From: Acetobacteraceae bacterium
GTDB taxonomy: Bacteria; Pseudomonadota; Alphaproteobacteria; Acetobacterales; Acetobacteraceae
Assembly: GCA_004843345.1 (NCBI GenBank)
Contig: CP039460.1
Coordinates: 449,501-513,500, forward strand
Direction: 5' to 3'
DNA: 64,000 nucleotides
Shown: in pieces, positions 20,571-31,412 of the stretch
How the letters are laid out: the number at the start of each line of letters is the position of its first letter
How positions within the stretch are numbered: position 1 is the first letter of the stretch
Made by a program: the position numbers and the translations under genes
The notes under the pieces: model-generated
What the model was told of the DNA's origin: nothing
The model's database searches: none
Seen by the model: only the letters and a program-made list of their open reading frames with translations

Positions 20571-21803
20571 TCAGGGCTCTCTTTCTTTAGCAATCTTCCA
20601 GCCTTGCAGGCCAAAATATTTTAAAATCTCTTGTTTGGTAACTTTGGCCTCTTGCGCTAACCAATAAAGGCGCATTTCTTTTAATAATGCCCCAATTTGA
20701 GGGCCTGCTTCGACATTTCTTTCGAGCAGATCCCGCCCTGCGACTGGAAATTCAGGCAAAACTGTCTCTTGAAGCCGCTGACGTAAAATCTCCCAGTCAT
20801 TCTTACAGGTTTTGTCCTTAGAAATCACGCTTTCAGCATCTTTTATTTCTGCGATATAAGAATAAGCCATTAAGTCAGAAAGAGGATACTGATCGAGATA
20901 TTTCAAAAGTGTTGGCATATCTGATGTTAATTCAAAAACATTCCCAAAATGTGCAAAAAAAGACAGGCGTTTTTTCTCTTTATTTGAAAGCGCAAAAGTT
21001 TTTTTTAAAATCTCAATCTCTGGACAAAGCACATAAAGACGCAGAATAAAATCCTCTGGTAAATCCAATGCCAAGCCAGTGTTTAAGGCCTCAATCTCAT
21101 AACTTTGAAAAAGGCGTTTTAAAATTCCAGCCTCCTCCATTGCATAAAGCGTTCGAATGAGGTGTGGCCCTAAAAGAATTTTAGAAAACTCATCCCGTAT
21201 GCGTTCCTTCGCCAAAGTGGCAAACCCTTCAAGCGCTTCTGAAATCACTTTCAAAATTTTTTTAGAAGGGGCTTCCTGTTCAAAACGTGCTGAAAAGCGA
21301 AAATAACGTAAAATCCGAAGATAATCTTCCTGAATGCGCAAAGCAGGCACACCCACAAACCGAACCTTTCCTAGCCTTAAGTCTGCTTCCCCGCCAAAAT
21401 AATCATAAAGCTTGCCCGTTTTATCCATCGACATCGCATTGATCGTAAAATCACGCCGCTCAGCATCTTTTTGCCAATCCGCAGTCCAGGCAACTTGCGC
21501 ATGGCGGCCATCGGTCACAAGGTCCTGACGCAATGAAGTCAGCTCGTAGATCTCTCCTTTGATAAGAACAGAAACCGTTCCATGTTCTAAACCTGTCGGA
21601 AAAAAACGCTGTTTTGCAGCTTTAAGCTTTTCAATGACACGCTCTGGCGGATATGGCACAGCCATATCAATATCATGCGGGACTTGCCCCAAAAGAGAAT
21701 CTCGAACACACCCCCCTACCAATCGAGCCTCTGGAAAAATAGACCATAAACGCTTTAAGCCAGAATGCTTCTCACACAGATGCGAAAGATCATATCGCTT
21801 CAT
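20571..21803 (-). CDS. cca: CCA tRNA nucleotidyltransferase
   Basis: Adds or repairs the 3' CCA of tRNAs. The 410-residue protein has the class II polymerase-beta-like head with RLVGGCVRDSLLG and the metal-binding Asp44/Asp46 pair (HDIDMAVP), then the head-domain segment DFTINAMSMD and the RNA-binding motif EDYLRILRYFRFSARF. The downstream helical body is normal length. It lies between the DUF1285 gene (22 nt upstream) and the ABC exporter, and the three are probably one transcription unit. The related poly(A) polymerase I is less likely, given the absence of its basic C-terminal extension. Confidence 0.93.
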   Translation of the reverse strand: MKRYDLSHLCEKHSGLKRLWSIFPEARLVGGCVRDSLLGQVPHDIDMAVPYPPERVIEKLKAAKQRFFPTGLEHGTVSVLIKGEIYELTSLRQDLVTDGRHAQVAWTADWQKDAERRDFTINAMSMDKTGKLYDYFGGEADLRLGKVRFVGVPALRIQEDYLRILRYFRFSARFEQEAPSKKILKVISEALEGFATLAKERIRDEFSKILLGPHLIRTLYAMEEAGILKRLFQSYEIEALNTGLALDLPEDFILRLYVLCPEIEILKKTFALSNKEKKRLSFFAHFGNVFELTSDMPTLLKYLDQYPLSDLMAYSYIAEIKDAESVISKDKTCKNDWEILRQRLQETVLPEFPVAGRDLLERNVEAGPQIGALLKEMRLYWLAQEAKVTKQEILKYFGLQGWKIAKEREP

Positions 21804-21825
21804 AACATCTTAGGGACAACGAGGA

Positions 21826-22428
21826 TTAAAAAGCACACGGAATAGGGAAAAATTGACCTCTGCTCCAAACACCCATACATTCTTTTCCATCCAAGAAATG
21901 CACAGCGCTCAATGCCCCTAACTCAAAAATCACCGCCTTGCTTAAACGTGCTAAAATCGGCGCTTTTTTCTCGTCTTCCGTTAAGCGGAGATAAACAGAA
22001 GCCCTGCCTTCCTCTTTACTAAACTGGCAAAAAAGCGGATGATCTGGCCCAACACAGTAAATTTTTCCAATATTGGTCATCAAAGAGATGCTCTGGCGTC
22101 TTTCACATAAACCGCTAAATTGCATTCTCATGGCAATATAAGGCACATCCTCAACTTCAATAAAGCCTTTACCTGAGGGGGTTTGAAGGAAATAATTTCC
22201 AGCCTCATCACGCATCAGCATCGACGCTAAAAATTTCTGAGCCTCCCGCTCCTTAATCAGTTCTGACTTATAATACCAGCGTCCGTCCCGAGCGATACGG
22301 AAAGGCAACCTTCCCGTTTTCTCTGTTCCTTTTTTAGGCAAACACTGACACCCGAAGGATAATTTCTCTAATGTCGCCATCATCGCAAATTTAGACATAC
22401 AAGATTCTTCAACTGCCTGCCTTGTCAC
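21826..22428 (-). CDS. DUF1285 family protein
   Basis: A soluble protein of 200 residues with the DUF1285 signature: FRIARDGRWYYKSELI, the FLQTPSGKGFIEVEDVPY segment and a following beta-rich region. The molecular function of the family is not established. The first ~35 residues are not part of the conserved domain, so an internal Met (position 11 or 16) might be the real start. It is the first gene before cca, a neighbourhood shared by other alphaproteobacteria, and it is divergent from the secreted ankyrin-type gene. The 188-bp divergent spacer shows no obvious operator. Confidence 0.85.
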   Translation of the reverse strand: MTRQAVEESCMSKFAMMATLEKLSFGCQCLPKKGTEKTGRLPFRIARDGRWYYKSELIKEREAQKFLASMLMRDEAGNYFLQTPSGKGFIEVEDVPYIAMRMQFSGLCERRQSISLMTNIGKIYCVGPDHPLFCQFSKEEGRASVYLRLTEDEKKAPILARLSKAVIFELGALSAVHFLDGKECMGVWSRGQFFPIPCAF

Positions 22429-22616
22429 GATGCCTCCCTGATTTCTATACTCACAGAAATATAATTCCCTATTCGAACTTCTTTACACTCCTCCTAAATG
22501 GGAATAACGCTTTAAAATGTCATTAACTTTATGTGTGTCTCTCTTCTATCACCTCTCTATTGTTGCTAAGATGCCATAATTTTAGAGATGAATTACCCTT
22601 TCCCTCTTAGATTAAG

Positions 22617-23603
22617 ATGATTCGAATGTTTTCTTCCCTTCCCAAGCAATATGCTTTCAGACACATAAAGAATCTTGCATGGGCTAGGAAACCTCTAGCG
22701 CTTTCGCTGATTTTCACCTTACTCTCCCCCCTAGCTCTTGCCGTGCTTCCCCAAACGGCACACGCACAATCCCAGCAAGAGGCGGAAGAGGAAGAAGCCG
22801 CCATGGAGCAACAGCGTCAGGAAGAAGCGAGGAAAAATTCCCTTAGCAAAGCACCGCCTTCCGCCCTGCCTGGCGTTGAAAACAGCTATGAAGAACCCAG
22901 CATTCATTCCAACAACGATACAAACCCAACACAGGCACTTTTTGAATCCATCAATAAAGGATCTATGAATGCCGCCCGTGAAGCTTTAAGCCGTGGTGCT
23001 GACATCACGGCACGCAATGTTTTGGATCAAACGCCTTTGGATATGGCGATTGACTTAAACCGAAATAATATCGTCTTTCTCTTGCTCTCTCTTAGAGGTT
23101 ACAATCCTGAAGGACACCTCATAAAAACCACAACGCATGAGGAAACGGGAGACATGTCCGCCAAAGTTTCGGGCACGGCGAGCATGGTCGTCAATCCAAA
23201 AAGAGAAGAACCGCATTACGATCCAAGCGGTGGCGTTCCCATTCCTAAAATTGGCTTTTTGGGCTATGGCCCTACTGTTGCAACGCCTAAGAAAGTAAAA
23301 AGGCCATCGACTTTCACTCCTGCCCTGCCACCGGTAGATGAAAAGCTTGAAAAACCTAAAATTGAAAAAGAAATTGTCGAAGCGGAAAGAGCGCCAAGAG
23401 ATCCAGCAGCACCGACAGTTGGTGCAACACCGCAGCAGCCAGGGCAATTCGTCGTCAAAGCCCGCTCTAAAAAGCAAAAACATGCGGTTATTTCTATTCC
23501 AGCCAATGCAAAAAACGTCCATATCCGTCCGATGCAAAATCCAGATGAAACACAGGAAACAGAACCTCTTCCGCCTGCACCAACAGCCCCCAATGAACCA
23601 TAA
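22617..23603 (+). CDS. Secreted ankyrin-repeat protein
   Basis: An exported protein of 328 residues: a long signal peptide (1-50, cleavage near AHA-QSQ), a short charged coiled coil (QQEAEEEEAAMEQQRQEEA), then one or two ankyrin repeats (about 105-165, with AAREALSRGADITARNVLDQ and TPLDMAIDLNRNNIV). The C-terminal half is low-complexity and rich in Pro, Lys and Glu, resembling a periplasmic spacer. Function is unknown; ankyrin repeats indicate protein binding. It is monocistronic and convergent with ccrM, with a bidirectional terminator between them. Confidence 0.8.
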   Translation: MIRMFSSLPKQYAFRHIKNLAWARKPLALSLIFTLLSPLALAVLPQTAHAQSQQEAEEEEAAMEQQRQEEARKNSLSKAPPSALPGVENSYEEPSIHSNNDTNPTQALFESINKGSMNAAREALSRGADITARNVLDQTPLDMAIDLNRNNIVFLLLSLRGYNPEGHLIKTTTHEETGDMSAKVSGTASMVVNPKREEPHYDPSGGVPIPKIGFLGYGPTVATPKKVKRPSTFTPALPPVDEKLEKPKIEKEIVEAERAPRDPAAPTVGATPQQPGQFVVKARSKKQKHAVISIPANAKNVHIRPMQNPDETQETEPLPPAPTAPNEP

Positions 23604-23610
23604 CAAACAT

Positions 23611-23642
23611 AAAAAAAAGCCCCTTTTTACAGGGGCTTTAAT
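23611..23642. terminator. Bidirectional rho-independent terminator
   Basis: GCCCC at 23619-23623 pairs with GGGGC at 23632-23636, flanked by A-run and T-run that extend the stem. It serves both the ankyrin gene (plus) and ccrM (minus). Confidence 0.85.
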
Positions 23643-23662
23643 AAGACAATAATTCCGAAAAA

Positions 23663-25407
<1,745 letters not shown>

Positions 25408-25513
25408 ACGATATTCCTATTGAAGTAACGTGAGACCCGATTCTACCTTTGCGACTCCAAAAAGAACAGCCCTAAATTTTAAAAAACTTAAGGATCAAGC
25501 TCTTTTTTTTCTT

Positions 25514-26245
25514 TTATTTTTTAGTTTCAACAGCTGGAGGGGTTGAAACAGTCTGACTATTTTGACTCACAGGAGTCGAAGGCGCGCTGACAACAGAAGT
25601 CTCCTTCTGGTACTGCATTATCTGTTCGAGAACTTGAGGCTGAAAAAGATGCGCAAGATTGAAGAGGAAAAGGAAAAGTGAGAAGAGAAAAAGCCCAAAA
25701 TATTTTTTAGTCCGTTCCCATCTCAACAAAAAATAACCTTGCGGCAATAAAATCCATAAATAAGAAAGTGGCTGACATCCAGCCCCAGCCATATTCTGCC
25801 GATCTTTTTGTATAAACAAAAACTGCACAGCAAAATGGATAAAAATTGCAAACACCATCCAACTTTGTGCCACAAAAGCACTAGAAGACTGCAACCGCAT
25901 CTCTAACGACGTAGAATTAATAAGCGCCCAAACAGCTAATTCGCAGGATAAAGCGATCGCCCAAAAAGAAGACAAGCTCGCCCGTTTTTTCTCTAAAGCT
26001 TCTAAAAAAGATGTTGCAATCATTTTCGAAGCTTCGGACTCTGCTCTTTTTTCAGCAGAACTTGCCGAAGAAAAAGTAATTGTGGGCAAACCTGCCTGCC
26101 TTGCCGTGCGCCATTCATCCCCAAAGCTGGAAGTCCAAACGAGCGTCTCGTCCTTTACCTTGCCTGAGATAATTAAGCCCGAAATCTCCATTTGAGAGAC
26201 TGGACCCGTTGGTTTTCCGTCTTTTTCGTAAAACCACTGCGCCAT
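25514..26245 (-). CDS. GYF-2 domain membrane protein
   Basis: A protein of 243 residues with an N-terminal GYF_2 (DUF4339-type) domain: AQWFYEKDGKPTGPVS and the LVWTSSFGDEWRTA segment (residues 1-55). The rest is a membrane domain with about four hydrophobic helices (roughly 90-110, 120-145, 160-180, 185-205) and a Thr/Val-rich tail. The start at 26245 is preferred: AAGGA is 9 nt upstream, whereas the TTG at 26254 sits directly on it. GYF-2 domains are thought to bind proline-rich or other partners at the membrane; the partner is unknown. Confidence 0.8.
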   Translation of the reverse strand: MAQWFYEKDGKPTGPVSQMEISGLIISGKVKDETLVWTSSFGDEWRTARQAGLPTITFSSASSAEKRAESEASKMIATSFLEALEKKRASLSSFWAIALSCELAVWALINSTSLEMRLQSSSAFVAQSWMVFAIFIHFAVQFLFIQKDRQNMAGAGCQPLSYLWILLPQGYFLLRWERTKKYFGLFLFSLFLFLFNLAHLFQPQVLEQIMQYQKETSVVSAPSTPVSQNSQTVSTPPAVETKK

Positions 26246-26319
26246 GTCTAACAATCCTTCTGCAATATTCTCTCTTTAGAGCTTTAAATAAAAACCGATC
26301 TATCGCATACGATAGACGC

Positions 26320-26351
26320 AAAAAAGCTCCCGAGAACCGAGAGCTTTTTTT
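26320..26351 (-). terminator. Rho-independent terminator after the DUF883-like gene
   Basis: The 21-nt segment 26325-26345 folds into a 7-bp stem (one G-U pair) with A-run and T-run on either side, so it can stop transcription in both directions. It separates the DUF883-like gene from the GYF gene. Confidence 0.8.
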
Positions 26352-26366
26352 AATCTTAAAAACGAA

Positions 26367-26732
26367 TTAGCCACGACGGCGGATAATACGTCCCAAAACA
26401 AAACCAATCAATGCCGCCAATGCCAAGCCAAGCAATGGGCGTTGGCGTGTGAAAAGCGCAGCTGGGCAAGCACAATTCTCTTCGTTAAGAGAATTAAGGA
26501 ATTCATCACGAAGATCTCGTGCCTTGCCTTTGCTGTAATCGCTGAAATCATCAAAGCTATCGTGAAAACGATCTGCAGCCGCTCCTGCCTTATCGGCTAA
26601 ATCACGGGCATGCTCTTTGCCATAATGAACGCCTTGATCGATTTTATCGGAAGCTTTATCAGAAACTTTTTTTGCACCATCGGCAATTTTATCAACGGCT
26701 TCTTGTGCGTCTTTTTTGATATCGTCAGTCAT
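26367..26732 (-). CDS. DUF883 / ElaB-YqjD-like membrane-anchored protein
   Basis: A protein of 121 residues: a long, charged amphipathic helix (about 1-85, rich in K, D and A with heptad-like spacing), then a single C-terminal transmembrane helix (about 95-113) ending in a positively charged tail (IIRRRG). The LLGLALAALIGFVLGRIIRR ending is typical of DUF883/ElaB/YqjD proteins; E. coli members anchor ribosomes to the inner membrane in stationary phase. Two cysteines just before the membrane helix are unusual. Monocistronic, with its own terminator. Confidence 0.75.
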   Translation of the reverse strand: MTDDIKKDAQEAVDKIADGAKKVSDKASDKIDQGVHYGKEHARDLADKAGAAADRFHDSFDDFSDYSKGKARDLRDEFLNSLNEENCACPAALFTRQRPLLGLALAALIGFVLGRIIRRRG

Positions 26733-27006
26733 TTTTTCACTGTCCTACCTTACAAGAAATGAAGAATGTGGCAGGCCTTAAGTCTAACGAAATGAGCCTA
26801 GCCGTTTCCTAGAATATGCGCATCTCTTTTGCATTCTTCAAGAGGCTACCAAGAGATGATTGAAGATTTTTCATTATATAACACTTTTACTCTAAAAAAT
26901 TCCTTAGAACCTTAGGAGATATTTGCTAGAATAGGCCTGTCATCGGGTTTTGAGCCCGACTTTAAATTCAGACGGTATCTCTGAGCCCTTTATATAGGAT
27001 AACAAA

Positions 27007-27222
27007 ATGTTACATTTAGTACTGGTGTCCGTTTTCGCTGTATTTATTTCACTCAATGTGAGTGTTATCCCGTGTTGCGTTGTCTCGTTATTTTATTGCA
27101 TCTTTAAAGATCACGATTTTCACTCTTTTAAAAAAGCTTTTATTGCCACCTATACCCTCTCCACACTTTTTCTGGTGAGCGGTGCGCTTTTCTTGATTAT
27201 CAAGGATCATATTTCAATTTAA
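27007..27222 (+). CDS. Small two-helix membrane protein, unknown
   Basis: A 71-residue protein with two hydrophobic segments (about 2-32 and 46-66) separated by a short charged loop (FKDHDFHSFKK). AGGA lies about 8 nt before the ATG, which supports translation. I recognise no family. It stands alone: no same-strand gene lies close upstream, and a hairpin follows 26 nt after the stop. Confidence 0.55.
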   Translation: MLHLVLVSVFAVFISLNVSVIPCCVVSLFYCIFKDHDFHSFKKAFIATYTLSTLFLVSGALFLIIKDHISI

Positions 27223-27247
27223 TTTTATAAAAACAATAGTGATTTTA

Positions 27248-27274
27248 GGGCATTCCGCCTTAAATGGAATGCCC
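27248..27274. terminator. Perfect 9-bp hairpin
   Basis: GGGCATTCC (27248-27256) and GGAATGCCC (27266-27274) are exactly complementary around a 9-nt loop. The following sequence is only mildly T-rich, so termination of the upstream small gene is likely but not certain. Confidence 0.6.
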
Positions 27275-27365
27275 ATATTTCTCTGCTGAATGCGTCTAAT
27301 AAATGAACTTGTCAGACGTTAAAAAGAGTTTTACCGTCAAACGAACAAATCCTAAATTTCTAACC

Positions 27366-29089
27366 ATGATGCAGGAATTTTCAGTGACGTACCCCCCCCC
27401 CCCCGCAAAAATGAGCTTCTTCCTCTCAATTTAACGCCCGATAGCCTTTGGGATAAATATAAGGGGGAAATTAAAAAAGCACTTTTCCTCTCCTGCGGGT
27501 TAGACGCTCTTTTATATGGGGCGATCCGCCCTGATCAAGCAGGCGGCCATGTGGATACGACACGCCACGTTCGTTCTGGGGGTGACTTTAAAAATGATCA
27601 CCATCAAGAACAATATGATAATCGTGGTGCGTATGATTCCAACGCTGTTCATAAAAATTCAGCTTTTATTGAACGTGGGAAAGAAGGAAAATCTCAACAT
27701 AAATCCGGGCATATAAGTACTGACTATGCAACTGGCCAGCCCATAAGCAAAAACCAAAATCCTAATTTAGATCATGTGATTTCTGGGAAAAGCCTTCATG
27801 AAAATAAAATTCGTGCAGGTCTTACACCTCATCTAGAAACAGGTGATTTAGCAGCGAATGAACATAACCTTTTCTACACTTCAGAAAGCATCAATAAATC
27901 CAAAGGCGCAAAGTCACCTGAACAATTCGCAACATATTGCGAAAAAAACAGAAGCCAATGGCAGGATACGGTCTCCAAACTAGAGAAAAAATCCCAACAG
28001 ACAGTGCTGACAGACAAAGAACGCAAAAATCTCAAAAAAAACAAAGAGCTTTTAAATGTTGATCCGGAAAAAGTTCGCACTCAGGGTGAAAAATCCCAAA
28101 AACACGTTAATCACCAAATAGATAGAAATTACTATACGAGCAAAGATTTCTGGAAAACATCTGGTGTTTCTGCCCTAAAAGGCGGTGGCATGATGGCTCT
28201 CAAACAAGGTACAGGTTTGATCCTGATTGCTGGTTTTGAAGAAATTTCCATCGAATGGCCTCACCTCGTTCAAAAATGGAAAAACGCTTCCGATGGTTTG
28301 TCCGAAGCCATTACAGCCACGTGTGAACATCTCAATCTTGCACTTACGAGAGCTTTTACGAAATTAAAAGAAAATGCTGGGGAGACTCTCAAACAAATTT
28401 TAAAATCTTTTGGCTCTGGCCTTCTCGCAGAGATTACAACCATCATTATTGATGTTTTCGTTGGGACTTTAAAAAGCCTCGTGCGAATGATTCGAAATCT
28501 TTGGACAACGCTGACAAATGCGATTGAAGTCCTCGTCCTCAATCCTAAAAATTTAGGGGCTGAGGAAAAAATAAAAGCTGTTCTGGAAATCCTTGCTGTT
28601 GGAACAGGAGCAATTCTCCAACCCATCATTGCAGAACTCATTGATAAAGCCCTCGCACCCTACCTCTTCTCCTCTGGTGCAAATATTATCCGTGAAATTT
28701 TTGCTCAATTCATTGGGATTGCAGCTGGCGGACTGGTCAGTGTGACTCTGCTCCACTTCATTGAGAATAGTCCCCTAGCGCAAAAAATTATTTCAATAAT
28801 TATAAAAGCTCAACAGATCACATTGGATGTTTGCAAGCAGATTGGCAATCTCATTGGCATATCAGGAGAGGAGCTTTTTAAATCACGACAATCCCTTCTC
28901 CTTATAGCGGGTGCGACAGTTGGCATCGTCACCAGCGGTATTATTTTGGCAATTTTTAATCCTAATATGAACGTTGTTAGCACTATTGTAGGCAGTGCTC
29001 TCGCAGGTGCCGCAGTTGGGGGAGCCATCGCTCTGACAACAAATGACAACCAGGAAACACAAAGAAGTCTTCTACCGAAAATACCTTAA
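27366..29089 (+). CDS. Phase-variable HNH-like protein with hydrophobic C-terminus (OFF by one base)
   Basis: I do not recognise the full protein. The reading frame ending at 29089 is open from 27356, passes through a 13-cytosine run, and has no usual start codon upstream of the run. The tandem ATGs at 27366 and 27369 are one base out of phase with it. With 14 (or 11) C the ATG joins the long frame and gives about 574 residues; as written, only a GTG at 27551 (512 residues) or a short peptide ending near 27433 can be made. Residue numbers here count from that GTG. Residues 74-118 look like an HNH-type core (LDHVISGKSLHE, then HNLFYTSESINKSKG: Asp74-His75, Asn106, Asn115, Lys118). From about 205 on the protein is helical with several glycine-rich hydrophobic segments (for example 225-240, 290-310, 345-365, 385-405, 455-475, 480-505), suggesting membrane insertion. 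Nuclease toxin or effector is speculation. Confidence 0.55.
27392..27404 (+). repeat. Poly-C tract (13 C)
   Basis: A homopolymer of 13 cytosines at codons 9-13 of the interrupted frame. Tracts of this length slip readily during replication and are the usual basis of phase variation. They are also prone to length errors in sequencing. Confidence 0.97.
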
Positions 29090-29378
29090 ATATCATAATA
29101 TCGTCCTCTATTTCTGCAGACAATTGCGCCTTTGATTACTTAAACAATCTTTCTCAGATTTTTGAAAAAGTAGGGTCGCGCTGCTCTGCAAGAAATGGAG
29201 ACTGCAAAAAACACAAGTAAAAATGAAATTATAATAAATTTAAGAACTTCCCAAAGAAGCTAAAAACAAAAAGCAGAAAGATTTTTCATCTTGAGGGAAA
29301 ACTTGCTACGCTAAAGGCTCGGACGGAGGCAGTGGCCGACTGGCAAGCCTTTTTAAAAAATCACCAAGTGAAAAATTA
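29090..29378 (+). other. Spacer with possible decayed coding sequence
   Basis: One frame (first base at 29227) stays open for 50 codons to a TAA at 29377-29379 that overlaps the next start codon, and reads like coding sequence near its end (EGKLATLKARTEAVADWQAF). It has no recognisable start. The same frame is also open for some distance before two close stops at 29218-29226. A degraded gene is possible; I cannot identify it. Confidence 0.25.
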
Positions 29379-29702
29379 ATGATTCAAAAAACTCTCATTG
29401 ATCAGCATAAAAAGACGGATATTTTACAGCATCCTTTTGTCTTCATTTTTCGAGGCCTGATTTTCCTCTTTTTATTTGATGTTTCTTTTTTTGAAATTTT
29501 TGATCCGCTTCTCATTGGTGCTATTCTATTACAATTTTTTGCGCATAAAGACGGCCTTATTCTCCGCTTTATAAAAAGCTATGCCAAGGCCATTTGGTAT
29601 CCAGAGCGCACGATTGGCTTTCTCTTTAAAGGTCTTCTCATAAAATTCATTCCGCATCTGTTTAAAGCGCTTTTCTCACATCACTCTAAAACACGTCCCT
29701 AA
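29379..29702 (+). CDS. Small membrane protein, unknown
   Basis: A protein of 107 residues with one or two hydrophobic segments (about 20-55) and a basic, aromatic C-terminal half (KAIWYPERTIGFLFKGLL). I recognise no family. Its ATG overlaps a TAA of an open stretch in another frame (TAATG), hinting that it was once coupled to an upstream gene now decayed. A bidirectional terminator follows immediately. Confidence 0.5.
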   Translation: MIQKTLIDQHKKTDILQHPFVFIFRGLIFLFLFDVSFFEIFDPLLIGAILLQFFAHKDGLILRFIKSYAKAIWYPERTIGFLFKGLLIKFIPHLFKALFSHHSKTRP

Positions 29703-29704
29703 AG

Positions 29705-29740
29705 AAAAACCCCCTGCTCTTTTCAGAACAGAGGGTTTTT
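29705..29740. terminator. Bidirectional terminator at the end of the ribosomal gene run
   Basis: CCCCCTG (29710-29716) pairs with CAGAGGG (29729-29735) with an A-run before and a T-run after. It terminates the small membrane protein gene and, from the other strand, rplQ. Confidence 0.8.
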
Positions 29741-29762
29741 AATGAAAAGCTTTTAAGAGCGA

Positions 29763-30185
29763 TTAGGCAGCTTCTTGCGCTTCTGCTGGTGCAGCAACGG
29801 ATCCACTGTCTTTACCTTTGGCCTCTGCATCGCGGTCAACCAATTCAAAGATTGCCATATCCGCATTATCGCCATAACGCATGCCAGCTTTAAGAACACG
29901 GGAATACCCGCCATTGCGCTCTTTATAACGTGGCGCAATTGTGTCAAACAATTTGCGGACGATAGCCTCGTCCTGCAACTGAGCAACAGCCTGACGGCGT
30001 GCATGGAGATCCCCGCGCTTACCAAGGGTGATGAGTTTATCCACAACAGCACGCAATTCTTTTGCTTTTGGCAAAGTTGTTGTGATTTGTTCGTGTTTTA
30101 GAACCGCAACCGCCATATTTTTAAACATAGCTTTACGATGAGATGAAGTGACGTTTAATTTCCGTCCGCCTAACCGATGACGCAT
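29763..30185 (-). CDS. rplQ: 50S ribosomal protein L17
   Basis: Binds 23S rRNA near the exit tunnel region of the large subunit. The 140 residues start [11 protein letters not shown], with the [12 protein letters not shown] and [12 protein letters not shown] segments of the family, and carry a C-terminal extension rich in Ala and Glu. It is the last gene of the rpsM-rpsK-rpoA-rplQ (alpha) cluster and is followed by a terminator. Confidence 0.97.
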   Translation of the reverse strand: MRHRLGGRKLNVTSSHRKAMFKNMAVAVLKHEQITTTLPKAKELRAVVDKLITLGKRGDLHARRQAVAQLQDEAIVRKLFDTIAPRYKERNGGYSRVLKAGMRYGDNADMAIFELVDRDAEAKGKDSGSVAAPAEAQEAA

Positions 30186-30253
30186 TTTCTTATAATCCGA
30201 CTTTCAATTTCATCTCTCCCCTTTCCCTTTCAGGAGGTGGAGAGATATTTAAA

Positions 30254-31270
30254 TTATTTTCCATCAACCTTCTGAAGCAACTCTTCGATGCTTTCAGGTG
30301 GCCATTCAGGGATATCCATCCCCAGCGATAATCCCATAGAACTCAGAACTTCTTTGATTTCATTCAAAGACTTCCGGCCAAAGTTGGGTGTACGAAGCAT
30401 TTCATGCTCTGACTTTTGAACCAAATCGCCGATATAGACGATATTGTCATTTTTAAGACAGTTCGCACTCCGCACGGATAGTTCAAGCTCATCCACTTTC
30501 CGTAGAAGATTACGGTTAAAGGATAGAGGCTCTTCCTCTTCTTCCTTCTCAATAGGACGAGGCTCTTCAAAGTTAATGAAGAGATTAAGCTGATCCTGCA
30601 AAATACGGGCAGAAAGAGCAACCGCATCTTCTGGTGTAACAACGCCATTCGTCTCAACACTCAGGATGAGCTTGTCATAGTCTGTTACCTGACCGACACG
30701 GGTCTGCTCAACTTTGTAAGCCACACGGCGAACCGGAGAATAAATTGCATCAACTGGAATAAGTCCAATTGGCGCACCTTCTGGACGGTTGGCGCTTGCT
30801 GGAACATAACCACGGCCAGTGTTGATTGTGAATTCCATCTCGACCTCTGCGCCATCATCAAGGCTGCAGATAACCAAATCAGGATTCATGATCTCAACAT
30901 CATGTGTCGCTGTAATCTGAGAAGCTGTCACTTCTCCAGGACCTTTTGCACGAAGTGTGAGTTTTTTAGGACCTTCTTCGTGCATTTTAATTGCAAGCTG
31001 TTTGATATTTAAAACAATATCAATCACATCCTCACGCACACCAGGAACAGAAGAGAACTCATGAAGAACCCCTTCAATCTTAATGGCAGTGACAGCAGCA
31101 CCCTGCAAAGAGGATAATAAAATCCGACGAAGAGCATTCCCTAAAGTAAGCCCAAAACCACGTTCTAGCGGCTCTGCGGTCAGAACAGCAGAAAGGGCAG
31201 GAAGCTTACCCTGCTCAACAGTAAGTCTTTCAGGCTGAATAAGGGATTGCCAATTTTTCTGAAGAACCAA
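30254..31270 (-). CDS. rpoA: RNA polymerase alpha subunit
   Basis: Scaffold of RNA polymerase assembly and contact point for activators and UP elements. The 338 residues comprise the N-terminal dimerisation domain ([20 protein letters not shown], about residues 37-56), an acidic linker (EKEEEEE near 241-247) and the C-terminal DNA-binding domain (about 255-325, with [17 protein letters not shown] and [10 protein letters not shown]). Translation starts at a TTG (31270) with AAAGG 8 nt upstream, giving the alphaproteobacterial start ..[14 protein letters not shown]. The 142-nt gap to rpsK contains a small hairpin at 31354-31372, which could uncouple its expression from the ribosomal proteins. 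Confidence 0.97.
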   Translation of the reverse strand: MVLQKNWQSLIQPERLTVEQGKLPALSAVLTAEPLERGFGLTLGNALRRILLSSLQGAAVTAIKIEGVLHEFSSVPGVREDVIDIVLNIKQLAIKMHEEGPKKLTLRAKGPGEVTASQITATHDVEIMNPDLVICSLDDGAEVEMEFTINTGRGYVPASANRPEGAPIGLIPVDAIYSPVRRVAYKVEQTRVGQVTDYDKLILSVETNGVVTPEDAVALSARILQDQLNLFINFEEPRPIEKEEEEEPLSFNRNLLRKVDELELSVRSANCLKNDNIVYIGDLVQKSEHEMLRTPNFGRKSLNEIKEVLSSMGLSLGMDIPEWPPESIEELLQKVDGK

Positions 31271-31412
31271 GACACAGGCCTTTCAAACTATGCCCCAAAA
31301 TCGGGGCGATAAAACAATGCCAGCATTCCTGCCTTTTCGTTAAAAGCTATGAAGGAGATTATAGAAATCTCCTCATATCCTCTCTCCAAAAGCAGGGAAA
31401 GGCCAAAGTGAA

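Noticed and set aside
27516-27716. 66-codon frame overlapping the start of the phase-variable gene
   Set aside because: Lies in another frame of a region whose long frame is clearly the coding one.
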